Assembly (NCBI GenBank): GCA_023248995.1 | Contig: JAHFDN010000002.1 | Span: 109,821 to 173,820 of the forward strand | Length of the DNA: 64,000 nt | Reading direction: 5' to 3' | From: Candidatus Rokuibacteriota bacterium | GTDB lineage: Bacteria > Methylomirabilota > Methylomirabilia > Rokubacteriales > CSP1-6 | Shown here: positions 26,270-36,059 of the stretch, piece by piece | Layout: each line of letters starts with the position of its first letter | Position numbering within the stretch: the first letter of the stretch is position 1 | Program-made: the position numbers and the translations under genes | The notes under the pieces: generated by a model | Database searches by the model: none | Told to the model about the DNA's origin: nothing | What the model saw: only the letters and a program-made list of their open reading frames with translations

Positions 26270-28873
26270 GTGACGTTGGCCACCCCCCCGGAGTTGACGC
26301 CCGTCATGAGGCAGTACCGGGAACTCAAGCTCCGGTATCCCGATTACCTCCTGCTCTTCCGGCTCGGCGACTTCTACGAGATGTTCTTCGAGGACGCGCA
26401 CCTGGGGGCGCGGCTCTTGCAGCTCGCGCTGACCTCGCGCCAGAAAGGGGAGGGGGCCGTCCCGATGGCCGGGATCCCCCACCAGGCGGCGGACGGCTAC
26501 ATCGCCCGCCTGATCGCCGCCGGCCAGAAGGTCGCGCTGTGTGAGCAGATGGAGGCGCCGGGCAAGGAGCGGAAACTGATCCGCCGCGAGGTGGTGCGGG
26601 TCATCACCCCCGGCACCGTCACCGACACGCAGTTCCTCGACCGGGCGACCAACAATTTCCTCCTGGTCCTGGCGCGCGGGCGCGACGGCCTGGGGGTCGC
26701 CCTCGTGGACGTCTCCACGGGCGACTTCTGGGTGGGCGAGGAGCCGGGGCAGGGGGCGGGTCTCCTGGAGGCGGCGCTCCTGAGGCGCCCCGCCGAGATC
26801 CTGCTCCCCGCGGCCCTCCAGGAGGAGGATAAGCCCCTGTTGGGGCGCCTCGGCGACAGCGGCGCCGCCCTGACGACGGGCGTGACCTTCCCCAGCCTCC
26901 CCGCGTCCCGGGAGATGCTCTGTCGCCAGTTCACGGTGCCCTCGCTCGACGGCTTCGGCCTCGGGGGGATGACCTGGGGGATCCAGGCTGCGGCGGGAGC
27001 GCTCACGTACCTCCAGAACATGCAGGGCGAGGCCCTCGGGCACCTGACGCGCCTGCAGCGCTTCGTGCCCGGGGATGCCTTATCTCTGGACCCGACCGCG
27101 GTCACGACCCTCGAGCTGTTCGAGACGCTCCGGGAGCGGCGGGTCGCCGGCTCGCTCTTCGGCGTCCTCAACGAGACGCGGACGCCCATGGGCGCGCGCG
27201 CCCTCCGCCACTGGCTCCTCCGGCCGCTCCTGGATCCGGCCGCGATCCAAGGTCGCCAGGAGGCGATCGGGGCGCTGGTGGAGACGCCCGCCGTCCGGGC
27301 CGAGACTCGGAGCCTGCTCGGCTCCGTGGGAGACCTCGAGCGGCTGACGAGCCGGGTCGCCCTGGGCGTGGCCCATGCGCGCGACCTGATCGCCCTCCGG
27401 AGTTCGCTCGCCCCGCTCCCCGGGCTCAAGGCCACCCTGGCCGTTCTCGGCGCCCCGCTCCTCGGCACGCTCGCCGGAGAGCTGGCCGAACTCCAGCCGA
27501 TCCAGAAGCTCCTGGCCGACGCCCTCGAAGACGCCCCGCCCCTTGGGCTGCACGAGGGAGGCCTGATCCGCGAGAGCTGGAGCCAGGCGCTCGCCGACCT
27601 CAAGCGCGAGTTGCGCGAGGCCAAGGCCTGGATCGCCGGGCTTGAGGCCCGGGAGCGGGCCCGCACCGGCATCGCGACCCTTCGCGTCCGCTTCAACCGG
27701 GTTTTCGGCTACTCCATCGAGGTCTCGAACGCGCACCGCGCCAAGGTTCCGGCGGATTACGTCAGGCGCCAGACGCTGGTGGGGGCCGAGCGCTTCGTCA
27801 CGCCGGAGCTGAAGGAGTACGAGGCCAAGGTGCTCGGCGCCGAGGAGCGGATCCAGCGGCTCGAGTTCGAGCTCTTCGAGGAGGTGCGCCGGAGCGTCGC
27901 GCGGGAGGTCCCGGCCCTGCTCGCCACGGCCCGGGCCGTCGGTGCCCTCGACGTCCTGGCAGGCCTCGCCGAGGGGGCGCACGCGCGCGGGCACGTGCGG
28001 CCCGTCGTCACCGAGGACCGCAGACTTCAGATCGTGGACGGGCGCCATCCGGTCCTTGAGGCGGTGAGCCGAGAGCCGGTGGTGCCGAACGATCTCGAGC
28101 TGGACGGCGACACGGCGCAGATCATCATGCTCACCGGCCCCAACATGGCGGGCAAGAGCGTCTATCTCCGCCAGGCCGCGCTGCTCGTCATCCTGGCCCA
28201 GATGGGCGCGTTCGTCCCCGCGCGGGAGGCGCGCATCGGGCTCGTGGACCGGATCTTCGCGCGTGTCGGCGCTCAGGACAACCTGGCGCGCGGCCAGAGC
28301 ACGTTCCTGGTGGAGATGCTGGAGACCGCCAACATTCTCCACAACGTCACCCCGCGGAGCCTCGTCCTGCTCGACGAGGTCGGGCGGGGGACCTCCACGT
28401 TCGACGGGCTGGCGATCGCCTGCGCCATCGCCGAGGAGCTCCACGAGCGCGGGGGAGGGGCCAAGGTGCTCTTCGCCACCCACTACCACGAGCTGACCGA
28501 GCTCGCGGACCGGTTCCCGCGGATCCGAAACTTTCACGTGGCGGTCAGGGAGTGGAACGACGAGATCATCTTCCTGCACAAGGTCCGTTCCGGCGGGACC
28601 GACCGGAGCTACGGGATCCAGGTCGCGCGGCTGGCCGGGCTCCCGGCCCCAGTCGTGGACCGGGCGAAGGCGCTCCTCGCCGAGCTGGAAGCGACGCGCC
28701 AGGCGCTCCCGCCCCGGGCGCCGTCCGAGCGGGAAGTCCAGCTCGCGCTCTTTCCGCCGGGGTCCCACCCGTTGCTCAAGGAGCTCGAGGCCTTGGATCT
28801 GGCGCGGCTTTCGCCGCTCGAGGCGCTGAACCTCCTGGCCCGATGGCAGAGCGAGCTCAGGGAGACGCGGTGA
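26270..28873 (+). CDS. mutS: DNA mismatch repair protein MutS
   Basis: MutS recognises mismatches and starts repair with MutL. The 867 residues include the N-terminal mismatch-binding domain with the FYEMF phenylalanine wedge (LGDFYEMFFEDA), connector and clamp domains, and an ATPase with Walker A GPNMAGKS near residue 622 and DEVGRGTSTFDG (Walker B), then FATHYHELTEL. GTG start. It overlaps mutL by 4 bp, forming a mutS-mutL-miaA-hflX run. Confidence 0.97.
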   Translation: MTLATPPELTPVMRQYRELKLRYPDYLLLFRLGDFYEMFFEDAHLGARLLQLALTSRQKGEGAVPMAGIPHQAADGYIARLIAAGQKVALCEQMEAPGKERKLIRREVVRVITPGTVTDTQFLDRATNNFLLVLARGRDGLGVALVDVSTGDFWVGEEPGQGAGLLEAALLRRPAEILLPAALQEEDKPLLGRLGDSGAALTTGVTFPSLPASREMLCRQFTVPSLDGFGLGGMTWGIQAAAGALTYLQNMQGEALGHLTRLQRFVPGDALSLDPTAVTTLELFETLRERRVAGSLFGVLNETRTPMGARALRHWLLRPLLDPAAIQGRQEAIGALVETPAVRAETRSLLGSVGDLERLTSRVALGVAHARDLIALRSSLAPLPGLKATLAVLGAPLLGTLAGELAELQPIQKLLADALEDAPPLGLHEGGLIRESWSQALADLKRELREAKAWIAGLEARERARTGIATLRVRFNRVFGYSIEVSNAHRAKVPADYVRRQTLVGAERFVTPELKEYEAKVLGAEERIQRLEFELFEEVRRSVAREVPALLATARAVGALDVLAGLAEGAHARGHVRPVVTEDRRLQIVDGRHPVLEAVSREPVVPNDLELDGDTAQIIMLTGPNMAGKSVYLRQAALLVILAQMGAFVPAREARIGLVDRIFARVGAQDNLARGQSTFLVEMLETANILHNVTPRSLVLLDEVGRGTSTFDGLAIACAIAEELHERGGGAKVLFATHYHELTELADRFPRIRNFHVAVREWNDEIIFLHKVRSGGTDRSYGIQVARLAGLPAPVVDRAKALLAELEATRQALPPRAPSEREVQLALFPPGSHPLLKELEALDLARLSPLEALNLLARWQSELRETR

Positions 28874-30573
28874 GCCGGATCGTCCGCCTGCCCGAGCACC
28901 TGGTGAACCAGATCGCGGCCGGCGAGGTCGTGGAGCGCCCCGCCTCGGTCCTGAAGGAGCTCCTCGAGAACGCCCTCGACGCCGAGGCCGGGCGCGTCGC
29001 GGTAGATCTGAAGGACGCCGGGCGCGCGCTGATCCGGATCGTGGACGACGGGGTCGGCATGACGGCCGACGAGCTGGAGCTCGCCCTGGAGCGGCACGCC
29101 ACCTCCAAGATCGCCACCGAGGCGGACCTCCGGGAGATCCGCTCGCTCGGCTTCCGCGGCGAAGCGCTGCCCGCCATCTGCGCCGTCTCGCGCTTCTCCC
29201 TCCTCTCCCGCGCGCGCGGCGCTGCGCCGGGAGCCATGCTGAGGGGAGAGGGCGGGGCGGTGCGCCAGCGCCTCGCCGTCGAGTGCTCGGTGGGTACGGC
29301 CGTCGAGATCACGGATCTCTTCTTCAACACCCCGGCGCGTCTCAAGTTCCTCAAGAGCCCTCAGACGGAGCTGGCCGCCGGACTCAGGATCGCGGGCCAA
29401 CTCGCCCTGGCCCACCCCGCGCTCCACCTCCGCGTGACTCACAACGACCGGGCCGTGCTCACGGCCCCCAAGGCCGCCACTCTGCGCGATCGGGTGGGCG
29501 CCCTCCTGGGCTACGACGTCGCCGGCCGGCTCCTGGATGTCGGCCGCCAGGAGCGCGGCCTCCGCATTCGGGGCCTCGTGAGCCCGCCCGCGCTCGCGCG
29601 CGGCAACCGCGACGAGATGGTCGTCATCGTGAACGGCCGTCCGGTGCGGGACACCCAGCTGCTCCAGACGCTCCTGGAGGCGTACCGCCCGCTCCTGGCC
29701 CGCGACCAGTTCCCGGTCGCGGTGCTGACGCTGGACGTCCCGTCGGGGGAGGTGGACGTCAACGTGCACCCGAGCAAGGCGTGGGTGAGGTTCCGCCAGC
29801 CGCGCTTCATCCAGGAGCTCGTCTTCGCCGCCGTCCAGGAGGCGCTCCGGGCCCCGGAGGTGGTGGCTTCTCCGCGGCCCGTCGCCGCCCAAGCCCCGTC
29901 GGGGTCGCCGGCGGCGCTGCCGACGGACGCGCAGCCAGGGCTGTTCAAGGAGGGCGCGGCCGGCTATTCCCCGATGCTCTTCGGCGCCGTGGTGGGCCAG
30001 CTCCACGACACCTTCATCGTGGCCGCGAGCGAGGAGGAGGTCTTCTTCGTGGACCAGCACGTGGCCCACGAGCGAGTCCTCTTCGAGCGCCTCAAGGCCG
30101 ATCTCGCGGCAGGGCCGCTCCCGTCGCAGGAGCTCTTGTTCCCGCTGACGCTCGAGCTCGGGCCCGCGAGCCGCGCCCTCCTGGGCGAGTGGCGGGAGGC
30201 GCTGGCGGGCCTCGGCTTCGACCTCCAGGGCTTCGGCGGGGCCACGCTCCTCCTCCGCGCCGTCCCCGCCCTGCTCAAGGGGGAGGAGCCGCGCCGGCTC
30301 CTCGAGGCGCTCGTGGACGAGGTCGGCGCGCCCGGGCCCAGGAGCCGGGCCGAGGGGCGGGGCCCGGCGCCGCCGCTCGTGGACCGGACGCTCGCTTTCG
30401 TCGCGTGCCGGGCCGCCGTGAAGGCCGGCGCGCCCCTGGGGCGTGAGGAGATGGTGCGGCTCTTGACCGATCTCTCCCTCACCGAGACGCCCTACTTCTG
30501 CCCGCACGGCCGTCCGATCGTCTCGCGTCTGTCACTCGGCGAGATCAGGCGCGAGCTCAAGCGCACGTGGTGA
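28870..30573 (+). CDS. mutL: DNA mismatch repair protein MutL (endonuclease type)
   Basis: GHKL ATPase that links MutS to the later steps. Seen: ELLENALDAEA (motif I), DDGVGM (motif II), GFRGEALPAI (motif III). The C-terminal domain carries DQHVAHERVLFE, matching the nicking motif DQHAx2Ex4E except Val for Ala, plus ACRAAVKAG and CPHGRP, so it probably cuts DNA itself; the host would then not need MutH. GTG at 28870 with GGGAG upstream is preferred over an earlier in-frame ATG at 28843. 567 aa. Confidence 0.95.
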   Translation: MSRIVRLPEHLVNQIAAGEVVERPASVLKELLENALDAEAGRVAVDLKDAGRALIRIVDDGVGMTADELELALERHATSKIATEADLREIRSLGFRGEALPAICAVSRFSLLSRARGAAPGAMLRGEGGAVRQRLAVECSVGTAVEITDLFFNTPARLKFLKSPQTELAAGLRIAGQLALAHPALHLRVTHNDRAVLTAPKAATLRDRVGALLGYDVAGRLLDVGRQERGLRIRGLVSPPALARGNRDEMVVIVNGRPVRDTQLLQTLLEAYRPLLARDQFPVAVLTLDVPSGEVDVNVHPSKAWVRFRQPRFIQELVFAAVQEALRAPEVVASPRPVAAQAPSGSPAALPTDAQPGLFKEGAAGYSPMLFGAVVGQLHDTFIVAASEEEVFFVDQHVAHERVLFERLKADLAAGPLPSQELLFPLTLELGPASRALLGEWREALAGLGFDLQGFGGATLLLRAVPALLKGEEPRRLLEALVDEVGAPGPRSRAEGRGPAPPLVDRTLAFVACRAAVKAGAPLGREEMVRLLTDLSLTETPYFCPHGRPIVSRLSLGEIRRELKRTW

Positions 30574-30593
30574 GCCTCCGGTATCATGAAGCC

Positions 30594-31541
30594 ATGAGCC
30601 CGGAACTTCCCCCGCTCGTTGTGATCACGGGACCCACGGGGACGGGAAAGACCGAGGTGGCGGTCCGGCTCGCCAGTCGGCTTCCGCTCGAGGTCGTGAG
30701 CGCCGACTCGCGCCAGGTCTACCGCGGGATGGACATCGGCACGGCCAAGCCGAGCCCCGTAGAGCGCGCCGCCGTCCCGCACCACCTGATCGATGTGGTC
30801 GATCCCGACGAGCGGTATCACGCTGCTCGCTTTCTTGCCGAGGCGCGCCAGGTCGTCCCGGGGATCCTCGCGCGGGGGCGGCTGCCTCTGGTCGTCGGCG
30901 GCACCGGGCTCTACGTCCGGGCACTCTTGAGGGGCCTGCTGCCGGTCCCGCCTGCCGATCCGGACGTGCGCCGCGAGCTCGCCCTGCTGGCGCGCCGCGA
31001 GGGCCTTCCCGCGCTGTGGAGGCGCCTCAGGGCGGTGGACCCCGAGGCGGCGGAGCGGATTCACGAACGGGACCGCGTCCGGATCATCCGCGCCCTCGAG
31101 ATCCACCGCCTGACCGGCGCCCCGCTGGGCGCCCCGTCCCACTGGCGCGAGAGCCGGCCCCCGTGGCGGCTACTCCTGGTGGGCCTCACGCGGCCGCGCG
31201 CCTCCCTCTACGCCCTCCTGGATAGGCGCGTGGACGCCATGGTCGCCCGGGGTCTCCGCGCCGAGACAGAGGCCCTGCTCGACGCGGGCTTCGAGCCGGA
31301 CCTCCCCGCGCTGCACGGGATCGGTTACCGGCACTTCGTCGGGGTGATTCAGGGGAAGTCCTCCGAGGCCGCCGCGGTCCGCGAGATGAAGCGCGACACG
31401 CGCCAGTACGCCAAGCGGCAGTGGACGTGGTTGGCTCGGGAACCGGCGATCCGCTGGGTGGACCCCGAGGCCGCGGGAGGCCTCGACGGGACCGCCGAGC
31501 AGCTGGAGAAGTGGATCATCCAGGAAGGGCTTCGCCCGTGA
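30594..31541 (+). CDS. miaA: tRNA dimethylallyltransferase
   Basis: MiaA adds the dimethylallyl group to A37 of tRNAs reading UNN codons; MiaB, encoded at 52693, then thiomethylates it. The 315 residues have the P-loop GPTGTGKTEVA, SADSRQVYRGMDIGTAKP, HHLIDVVDP, and VGGTGLYVRALL, all diagnostic. ATG at 30594 is chosen; GTG at 30567 in the mutL end is in frame. A TATCAT -10-like box ends 6 bases before the ATG, so a leaderless transcript is possible. Confidence 0.94.
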   Translation: MSPELPPLVVITGPTGTGKTEVAVRLASRLPLEVVSADSRQVYRGMDIGTAKPSPVERAAVPHHLIDVVDPDERYHAARFLAEARQVVPGILARGRLPLVVGGTGLYVRALLRGLLPVPPADPDVRRELALLARREGLPALWRRLRAVDPEAAERIHERDRVRIIRALEIHRLTGAPLGAPSHWRESRPPWRLLLVGLTRPRASLYALLDRRVDAMVARGLRAETEALLDAGFEPDLPALHGIGYRHFVGVIQGKSSEAAAVREMKRDTRQYAKRQWTWLAREPAIRWVDPEAAGGLDGTAEQLEKWIIQEGLRP

Positions 31542-32821
31542 CGCGAAAGCGCCTCTGGGACACCAACGGCCAGCCCGAGCAGGCGCTCCTGGCCGCGCTC
31601 CGTTTCCCCAAGCAGCCGCGGTGGGCGGTCGGGGAGTCGCTGGAGGAGCTGGAGCGCCTCACCGAGTCGGCGGGCGCGCGCGTGGTGGGGACTGTCGTCC
31701 AGGATGTGCCGTCGCGCTCGCTGCGGCTCTACTTCGGCAAGGGGAAGGTGGAAGAGCTGAAGACCCTGGCGCGCGAGCGGGCGGCCAACGTCGTCATCAC
31801 CGACGACAACCTCTCGCCGGCCCAGGAGCGGAACCTCTCCCGGGCCCTCGGTCTGAAGGTCATTGACCGGCGCGCCCTCATCCTCGACATCTTCGCCCAG
31901 CGCGCCCGGACGAGCGAGGGTAAGCTCCAGGTGGAGCTGGCCCAGCTCTCGTACCTGCTCCCGCGCCTGGTGCGGCGCTGGGCGCACCTCGAACGCCTCG
32001 GCGGCGGCATCGGGACCCGGGGACCCGGCGAGACCCAGCTCGAGTCCGACCGGCGGATCATCCGGCGACGGATCCAGCAGATCCAGGGCGAGCTGCGACG
32101 GGTCGAGCGCCACCGCCGGCTCCTCCGCGACCGTCGCGCGGCCGCGGGCTGGCCCGTGGTGGCGCTCGTGGGCTACACCAACGCGGGGAAGACGACGCTC
32201 CTGAACCGTCTGGCCGGGTCCCGTTTCCGGGTCGCCGACCAGCTCTTCGTCACGCTCGATCCCGCGGCGCGCCTGATCACGCCTCGCGATCGCCGGCGGT
32301 TCCTCCTCACCGACACGGTCGGCTTCATCCGGAAGCTCCCGCCGGAGCTGATCGCCGCCTTCCGGGCCACGCTCGAGGAGCTCGGCGACGCCGACGTGCT
32401 CCTCCACGTGCTGGACGCGAGCCACCCGGGGGTCGAGGAGCAGATGCGGGCGGTGGAGCGCCTCCTGGCCGACCTCGAGCTCGCCGACCGGTCCGTCCTG
32501 ATCGCGCTGAACAAAGCGGACCGGGTCGCGGAGTCGCACGACGTCAGGCGCCTGGCGGAGAGCTCGGGCGGGATCCCGGTCTCCGCCCTCACGGGCGCGG
32601 GCCTGCCCGAGCTGCTCGCCGCCATCGAGGCGGCGCTCCGCTCGCAGGTGGGCCGCGTCAGCCTCCGGATCCCCTACGCCGACGGCCGGGCGCTCGCCCT
32701 CTGCTACGACAAGGGCCGGGTGCTCCGGCGGGAGGACGGGGAAGGCGGCGTGCTGCTCGACGTGGAGCTGCCCCGCTCCCTGCTCGGCCGGGTGTCGGCC
32801 TATCGCGTCGGCAGCGTCTGA
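31538..32821 (+). CDS. hflX: Ribosome-associated GTPase HflX
   Basis: HflX splits stalled ribosomes under stress. The 427 residues have the N-terminal HflX domain (LRLYFGKGKVEEL, VIDRRALILDIFAQRA, GIGTRGPGETQLESDRR) and a GTPase domain with G1 GYTNAGKTTLLN, G3 DTVGF and G4 NKAD. GTG at 31538 overlaps the miaA stop by 4 bp; the frame is open upstream. The miaA-hflX order is common, though the usual hfq between them is absent here. Confidence 0.95.
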   Translation: MTRKRLWDTNGQPEQALLAALRFPKQPRWAVGESLEELERLTESAGARVVGTVVQDVPSRSLRLYFGKGKVEELKTLARERAANVVITDDNLSPAQERNLSRALGLKVIDRRALILDIFAQRARTSEGKLQVELAQLSYLLPRLVRRWAHLERLGGGIGTRGPGETQLESDRRIIRRRIQQIQGELRRVERHRRLLRDRRAAAGWPVVALVGYTNAGKTTLLNRLAGSRFRVADQLFVTLDPAARLITPRDRRRFLLTDTVGFIRKLPPELIAAFRATLEELGDADVLLHVLDASHPGVEEQMRAVERLLADLELADRSVLIALNKADRVAESHDVRRLAESSGGIPVSALTGAGLPELLAAIEAALRSQVGRVSLRIPYADGRALALCYDKGRVLRREDGEGGVLLDVELPRSLLGRVSAYRVGSV

Positions 32822-32852
32822 TCGGTGTTAGAATGGCGTTCCGGGGTCTTTC

Positions 32853-33416
32853 GTGGGACTCGCCAACTGGTTGACGGTCGTCCGGATCGTCCTGATCCCC
32901 GTGTTCGTGACGCAGCTGGTGTACCGGCGTCCGACCACGGCGCTCGTCGTCTTTCTCCTCGCCAGCCTGACTGACACCCTCGACGGCTACATCGCGCGGC
33001 GGCGCGGGAGCCAGACCCGCCTGGGCGCGTTCCTCGACCCCGTGGCCGACAAGCTCCTCCTGACGGCCTCCTTCATTACCCTCACGTACCTGAAAGTCCT
33101 TCCTTTCTGGATCACCGCCGTGGTCATCAGCCGGGACGTGGTGCTGATCCTGGGCGCGGCCCTGATCCACATCGCGGGCGGGACGATTTTCCCGACCCCG
33201 ACCTGGCTCGGGAAGGCCTCGACGTTCTTCCAGATGCTCACCGTGCTCGCCGCCATGCTCCAGTTCTACTTCAAGATCCCGGCGGCCGTGACGTGGTTCG
33301 TCCTAGCGACCGCGCTCTTCACCACGGCGTCGGGGATCCAGTACCTCTACCAAGGCACGCGGCTGCGGCACCAGCCCTCGCCGAGCGAGCCCCATGCCCG
33401 CACGCTTGTCCGCTGA
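32853..33416 (+). CDS. pgsA: CDP-diacylglycerol--glycerol-3-phosphate 3-phosphatidyltransferase
   Basis: Integral membrane enzyme of phosphatidylglycerol synthesis, 187 aa with several membrane helices. The CDP-alcohol phosphotransferase signature D-G-x2-A-R-x8-G-x3-D-x3-D is complete, from DGYIAR to GAFLDPVAD. N-terminal LANWLTVVRIVLIPVFV is typical of PgsA. GTG start; a TAGAAT -10-like box lies at 32829-32834 in the gap after hflX. Its end overlaps the DUF512 gene by 23 bp. Confidence 0.92.
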   Translation: MGLANWLTVVRIVLIPVFVTQLVYRRPTTALVVFLLASLTDTLDGYIARRRGSQTRLGAFLDPVADKLLLTASFITLTYLKVLPFWITAVVISRDVVLILGAALIHIAGGTIFPTPTWLGKASTFFQMLTVLAAMLQFYFKIPAAVTWFVLATALFTTASGIQYLYQGTRLRHQPSPSEPHARTLVR

Positions 33417-34734
33417 GGGCGTCGTCGTCGCCCAGGTGCGGCCGCGGACCCCGGCCGCCCGGGCGGGGCTCCTGGCAGGCGACCGGCTCGTCGCCATCAA
33501 CGGGGTGCCGATCCGGGACAGCATTGATTTCCACTTCGGGGCGGCGGAGGAGCGTCTGTCCATCGAGCTCGAGCGGCACGGGCGCGCCGAAGCCCTGACG
33601 ATTCATCGCCAGGAGGGACGGGACCTGGGCGTGGAGCTCCTACCGCCCCGGCCCGCGGAGATTTCCACCTGCGCCAACAAGTGCGTCTTCTGCTTCATCC
33701 ACCAGCTCCCCAGGGGGATGCGGAAGAGCCTCTACGTCAAGGATGACGACTACCGGCTCTCCTTCCTCCACGGCAACTACATCACGCTCACCGACCTCGA
33801 GGAGCCGGAGCTCCGGCGCATCGAGGAGCAGCGCCTGTCGCCGCTCTACGTCTCGGTGCACGCGACCGATCCCGAGCTCCGGCACGCGCTCCTGGGCAAG
33901 CCGCGCGTCAAGGGCGATCTGCTCCCGCGGATGGGGCGCTTGGCCCGGGCCGGGATCCGGATGCACGCGCAGATCGTGCTCTGTCCGGGGTGGAACGACG
34001 GCGCCCACCTCGCGAGGAGCGTCCGCGATCTCTCCGCCCTCTATCCGGCGGTCGCGACCGTGGCGGTGGTGCCGGTGGGGCTGACCCGCTACCGCGAGCG
34101 GCTCCCCCGGCTCTCCACGCCGAGCCCCGAGGAGGCCAAGGACCTCGTCACCACGATCGAGGCGTGGCAACGGGAGTATCGAGGCCGCCTCGGAAGCCGC
34201 CTCGTCTTCGCCGCGGACGAGCTCTACCTCCATGGCGGGCTCGAGCCCCCGCCGGCCCGCGACTACGAGGGGTTCCCGCTCGTCGAGGACGGGGTAGGGC
34301 TGGTCCGCCGCTTCGCCGAGGGGTTCCGGCGCGCCTCTGGGCACCTGCCGCGGGAAGTCCGTCCTTCCCGGGCCGTCAGTGTCGTCACGGGGGAGATGTT
34401 CGCGCCGCGCCTCGCCGCGCTGCTCGCCCAGGTGGAGGTGGCCGGGGTGACGACGAGCGTGGTACCGGTGGCGAACACCTTCTTCGGCGGCAACATCGCC
34501 GTGGCGGGGCTCCTCACGGGGCAGGACATCCTCGCCCAGCTCTCCGGCCGCCCGCAGGGCGACCTCGTGCTGCTCCCCGACGTGACCCTCCGCGACGAGG
34601 CCAACGTGTTTCTGGACGACCTCACCCCCGCCGACCTGGAGCAGGCCCTCGGCGTGCCCGTCCGCCCCGTGGCGCCGACGCCGCGCGCCCTCCTCAAGGC
34701 CCTCCTCGGGAGTCTCCCCGTCGTCTCATGCTGA
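33394..34734 (+). CDS. DUF512 family protein with PDZ domain, radical-SAM-like
   Basis: This 446-residue protein has an N-terminal PDZ-like domain (RPRTPAARAGLLAGDRLVAING, about 14-35), then a cysteine motif CANKCVFCF near residue 93, of the C-x3-C-x2-C type that ligates a 4Fe-4S cluster in radical SAM proteins, and then the DUF512 domain ending DVTLRDEANVFLDDL. The family often sits next to der, as here. The biochemical function is unknown; iron-sulfur chemistry is an inference from the motif. Confidence 0.85.
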   Translation: MPARLSAEGVVVAQVRPRTPAARAGLLAGDRLVAINGVPIRDSIDFHFGAAEERLSIELERHGRAEALTIHRQEGRDLGVELLPPRPAEISTCANKCVFCFIHQLPRGMRKSLYVKDDDYRLSFLHGNYITLTDLEEPELRRIEEQRLSPLYVSVHATDPELRHALLGKPRVKGDLLPRMGRLARAGIRMHAQIVLCPGWNDGAHLARSVRDLSALYPAVATVAVVPVGLTRYRERLPRLSTPSPEEAKDLVTTIEAWQREYRGRLGSRLVFAADELYLHGGLEPPPARDYEGFPLVEDGVGLVRRFAEGFRRASGHLPREVRPSRAVSVVTGEMFAPRLAALLAQVEVAGVTTSVVPVANTFFGGNIAVAGLLTGQDILAQLSGRPQGDLVLLPDVTLRDEANVFLDDLTPADLEQALGVPVRPVAPTPRALLKALLGSLPVVSC

Positions 34735-36059
34735 GGCCCGTCATCGCCGTCGTGGGCCGGCCCAACGTCGGCAAGTCCACGCTCTTCAACCGCCTCGTCG
34801 GGCGGCGCCAGGCCCTGGTCCGGGACGTACCGGGCGTCACCCGCGACCGGCTCGACGGACGCGTCGAGTTCGGCGGCTGGCAGGCGACCGTCGTGGACAC
34901 CGGGGGCTTCGATCCCGGGAGCGGCAACGATCTGGTCGAGGCGGTGAGCCGCCAGGTGCGGCTGGCGATCGAGGAAGCGGACCTGGTCCTCTTCGTGGTG
35001 GATGGTCGCGTCGGCGTGACCCCGCTGGACCACGAGATCGCCCGACAATTGAGGAAGAGCGACCGGCCGGTCGTCGTGGTCGCGAACAAAGTGGACGAGC
35101 GGGACCAGGAAGCCCTCCTGGGGGAGGTCTACGCGCTCGGGTTCCCGCAGGTCTTCGCCGTGTCGGCCGAGCACGGCCGGGGCGTGGCCGAGCTGCTGGA
35201 AGCGATCCGGCCGATGGCGCCGGGTGGGGCCGCCGAGCCGGCGCGGGCAAGCCTCAGAGTGGCCGTCGTGGGGCGGCCGAACGTCGGCAAGTCCTCGCTC
35301 GTGAACGCCCTGCTCGGCGCGGAGCGCGTCCTGGTGCACGAGGCGCCGGGGACGACCCGCGACGCCGTGGATACGCTGCTCTCTTTCCGCGGCCGCGCGT
35401 ACGTGCTGATCGACACCGCGGGGATCCGCCGGAAGGGGAAGGTCACCGCGCCGCTCGAGAAGCTCGCCGTGGTCATGGCGCTCCGGAGCCTCGAGCGCTG
35501 CCAGGTGGCGATCCTGCTCCTGGATGCCTCCGAAGGCGTGACGGCCCAGGACGCCCACATCGCGGGCTACGCGCACGACGCCGGGCGCGCCATCGTGATC
35601 GCCGTGAACAAGTGGGATCTGGTCCCGCGCGGGATGGTGCGGCGCGCCGAGGTCGTGGAGCAGATCCGCGACCGCCTGCCGTTTGTCGAGTACGCGCCGG
35701 TGGCATTCACGTCGGCCGTGTCGCGCCTGGGGCTCCCCGAGCTCTTCGACCTCGTGGACCAGGTGGGGGAGGAGGCGTCGAAGCGCATCGCGCCCGCCCT
35801 CGTCGCCAAGACGCTCGGCCAGGCGATGGAGCGGCGCCCGGTCAGCCACAAGGGGCTCCCCATCACGTTTCATTCGGCCGCCCAGGTGAGCAGCGAGCCT
35901 CCCACATTCGCCGTCCGCGTCAGCCAGCCGGACAAGATTCACTTCTCCTACGAGCGCTACCTGGTGAGCTCGCTGCGCCAGGCCTTCGGCTTCACCGGCT
36001 CGCCCGTGCGGCTCCTCTTCCGCCGCGCACCGGCGAGGCGTGCTCGGAGGCGCCGGTGA
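34728..36059 (+). CDS. der: Ribosome biogenesis GTPase Der (EngA)
   Basis: Der has two tandem GTPase domains and a KH-like domain and acts in 50S assembly. First domain: GRPNVGKSTLFNRL, DTGGF, NKVD; second: GRPNVGKSSLVNALL, DTAGIRRKGK, NKWD. The C-terminal KH part contains RRPVSHKGLPITFH and ends in a basic tail. 443 aa. ATG at 34728 overlaps the end of the DUF512 gene; a long upstream open frame is antisense/overlap noise. Confidence 0.97.
   Translation: MLRPVIAVVGRPNVGKSTLFNRLVGRRQALVRDVPGVTRDRLDGRVEFGGWQATVVDTGGFDPGSGNDLVEAVSRQVRLAIEEADLVLFVVDGRVGVTPLDHEIARQLRKSDRPVVVVANKVDERDQEALLGEVYALGFPQVFAVSAEHGRGVAELLEAIRPMAPGGAAEPARASLRVAVVGRPNVGKSSLVNALLGAERVLVHEAPGTTRDAVDTLLSFRGRAYVLIDTAGIRRKGKVTAPLEKLAVVMALRSLERCQVAILLLDASEGVTAQDAHIAGYAHDAGRAIVIAVNKWDLVPRGMVRRAEVVEQIRDRLPFVEYAPVAFTSAVSRLGLPELFDLVDQVGEEASKRIAPALVAKTLGQAMERRPVSHKGLPITFHSAAQVSSEPPTFAVRVSQPDKIHFSYERYLVSSLRQAFGFTGSPVRLLFRRAPARRARRRR

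Noticed and set aside
27080..28768. A 562-residue open frame antisense to mutS
   Set aside because: mutS has all its motifs on the plus strand; the minus frame has no recognisable domain or ribosome site.
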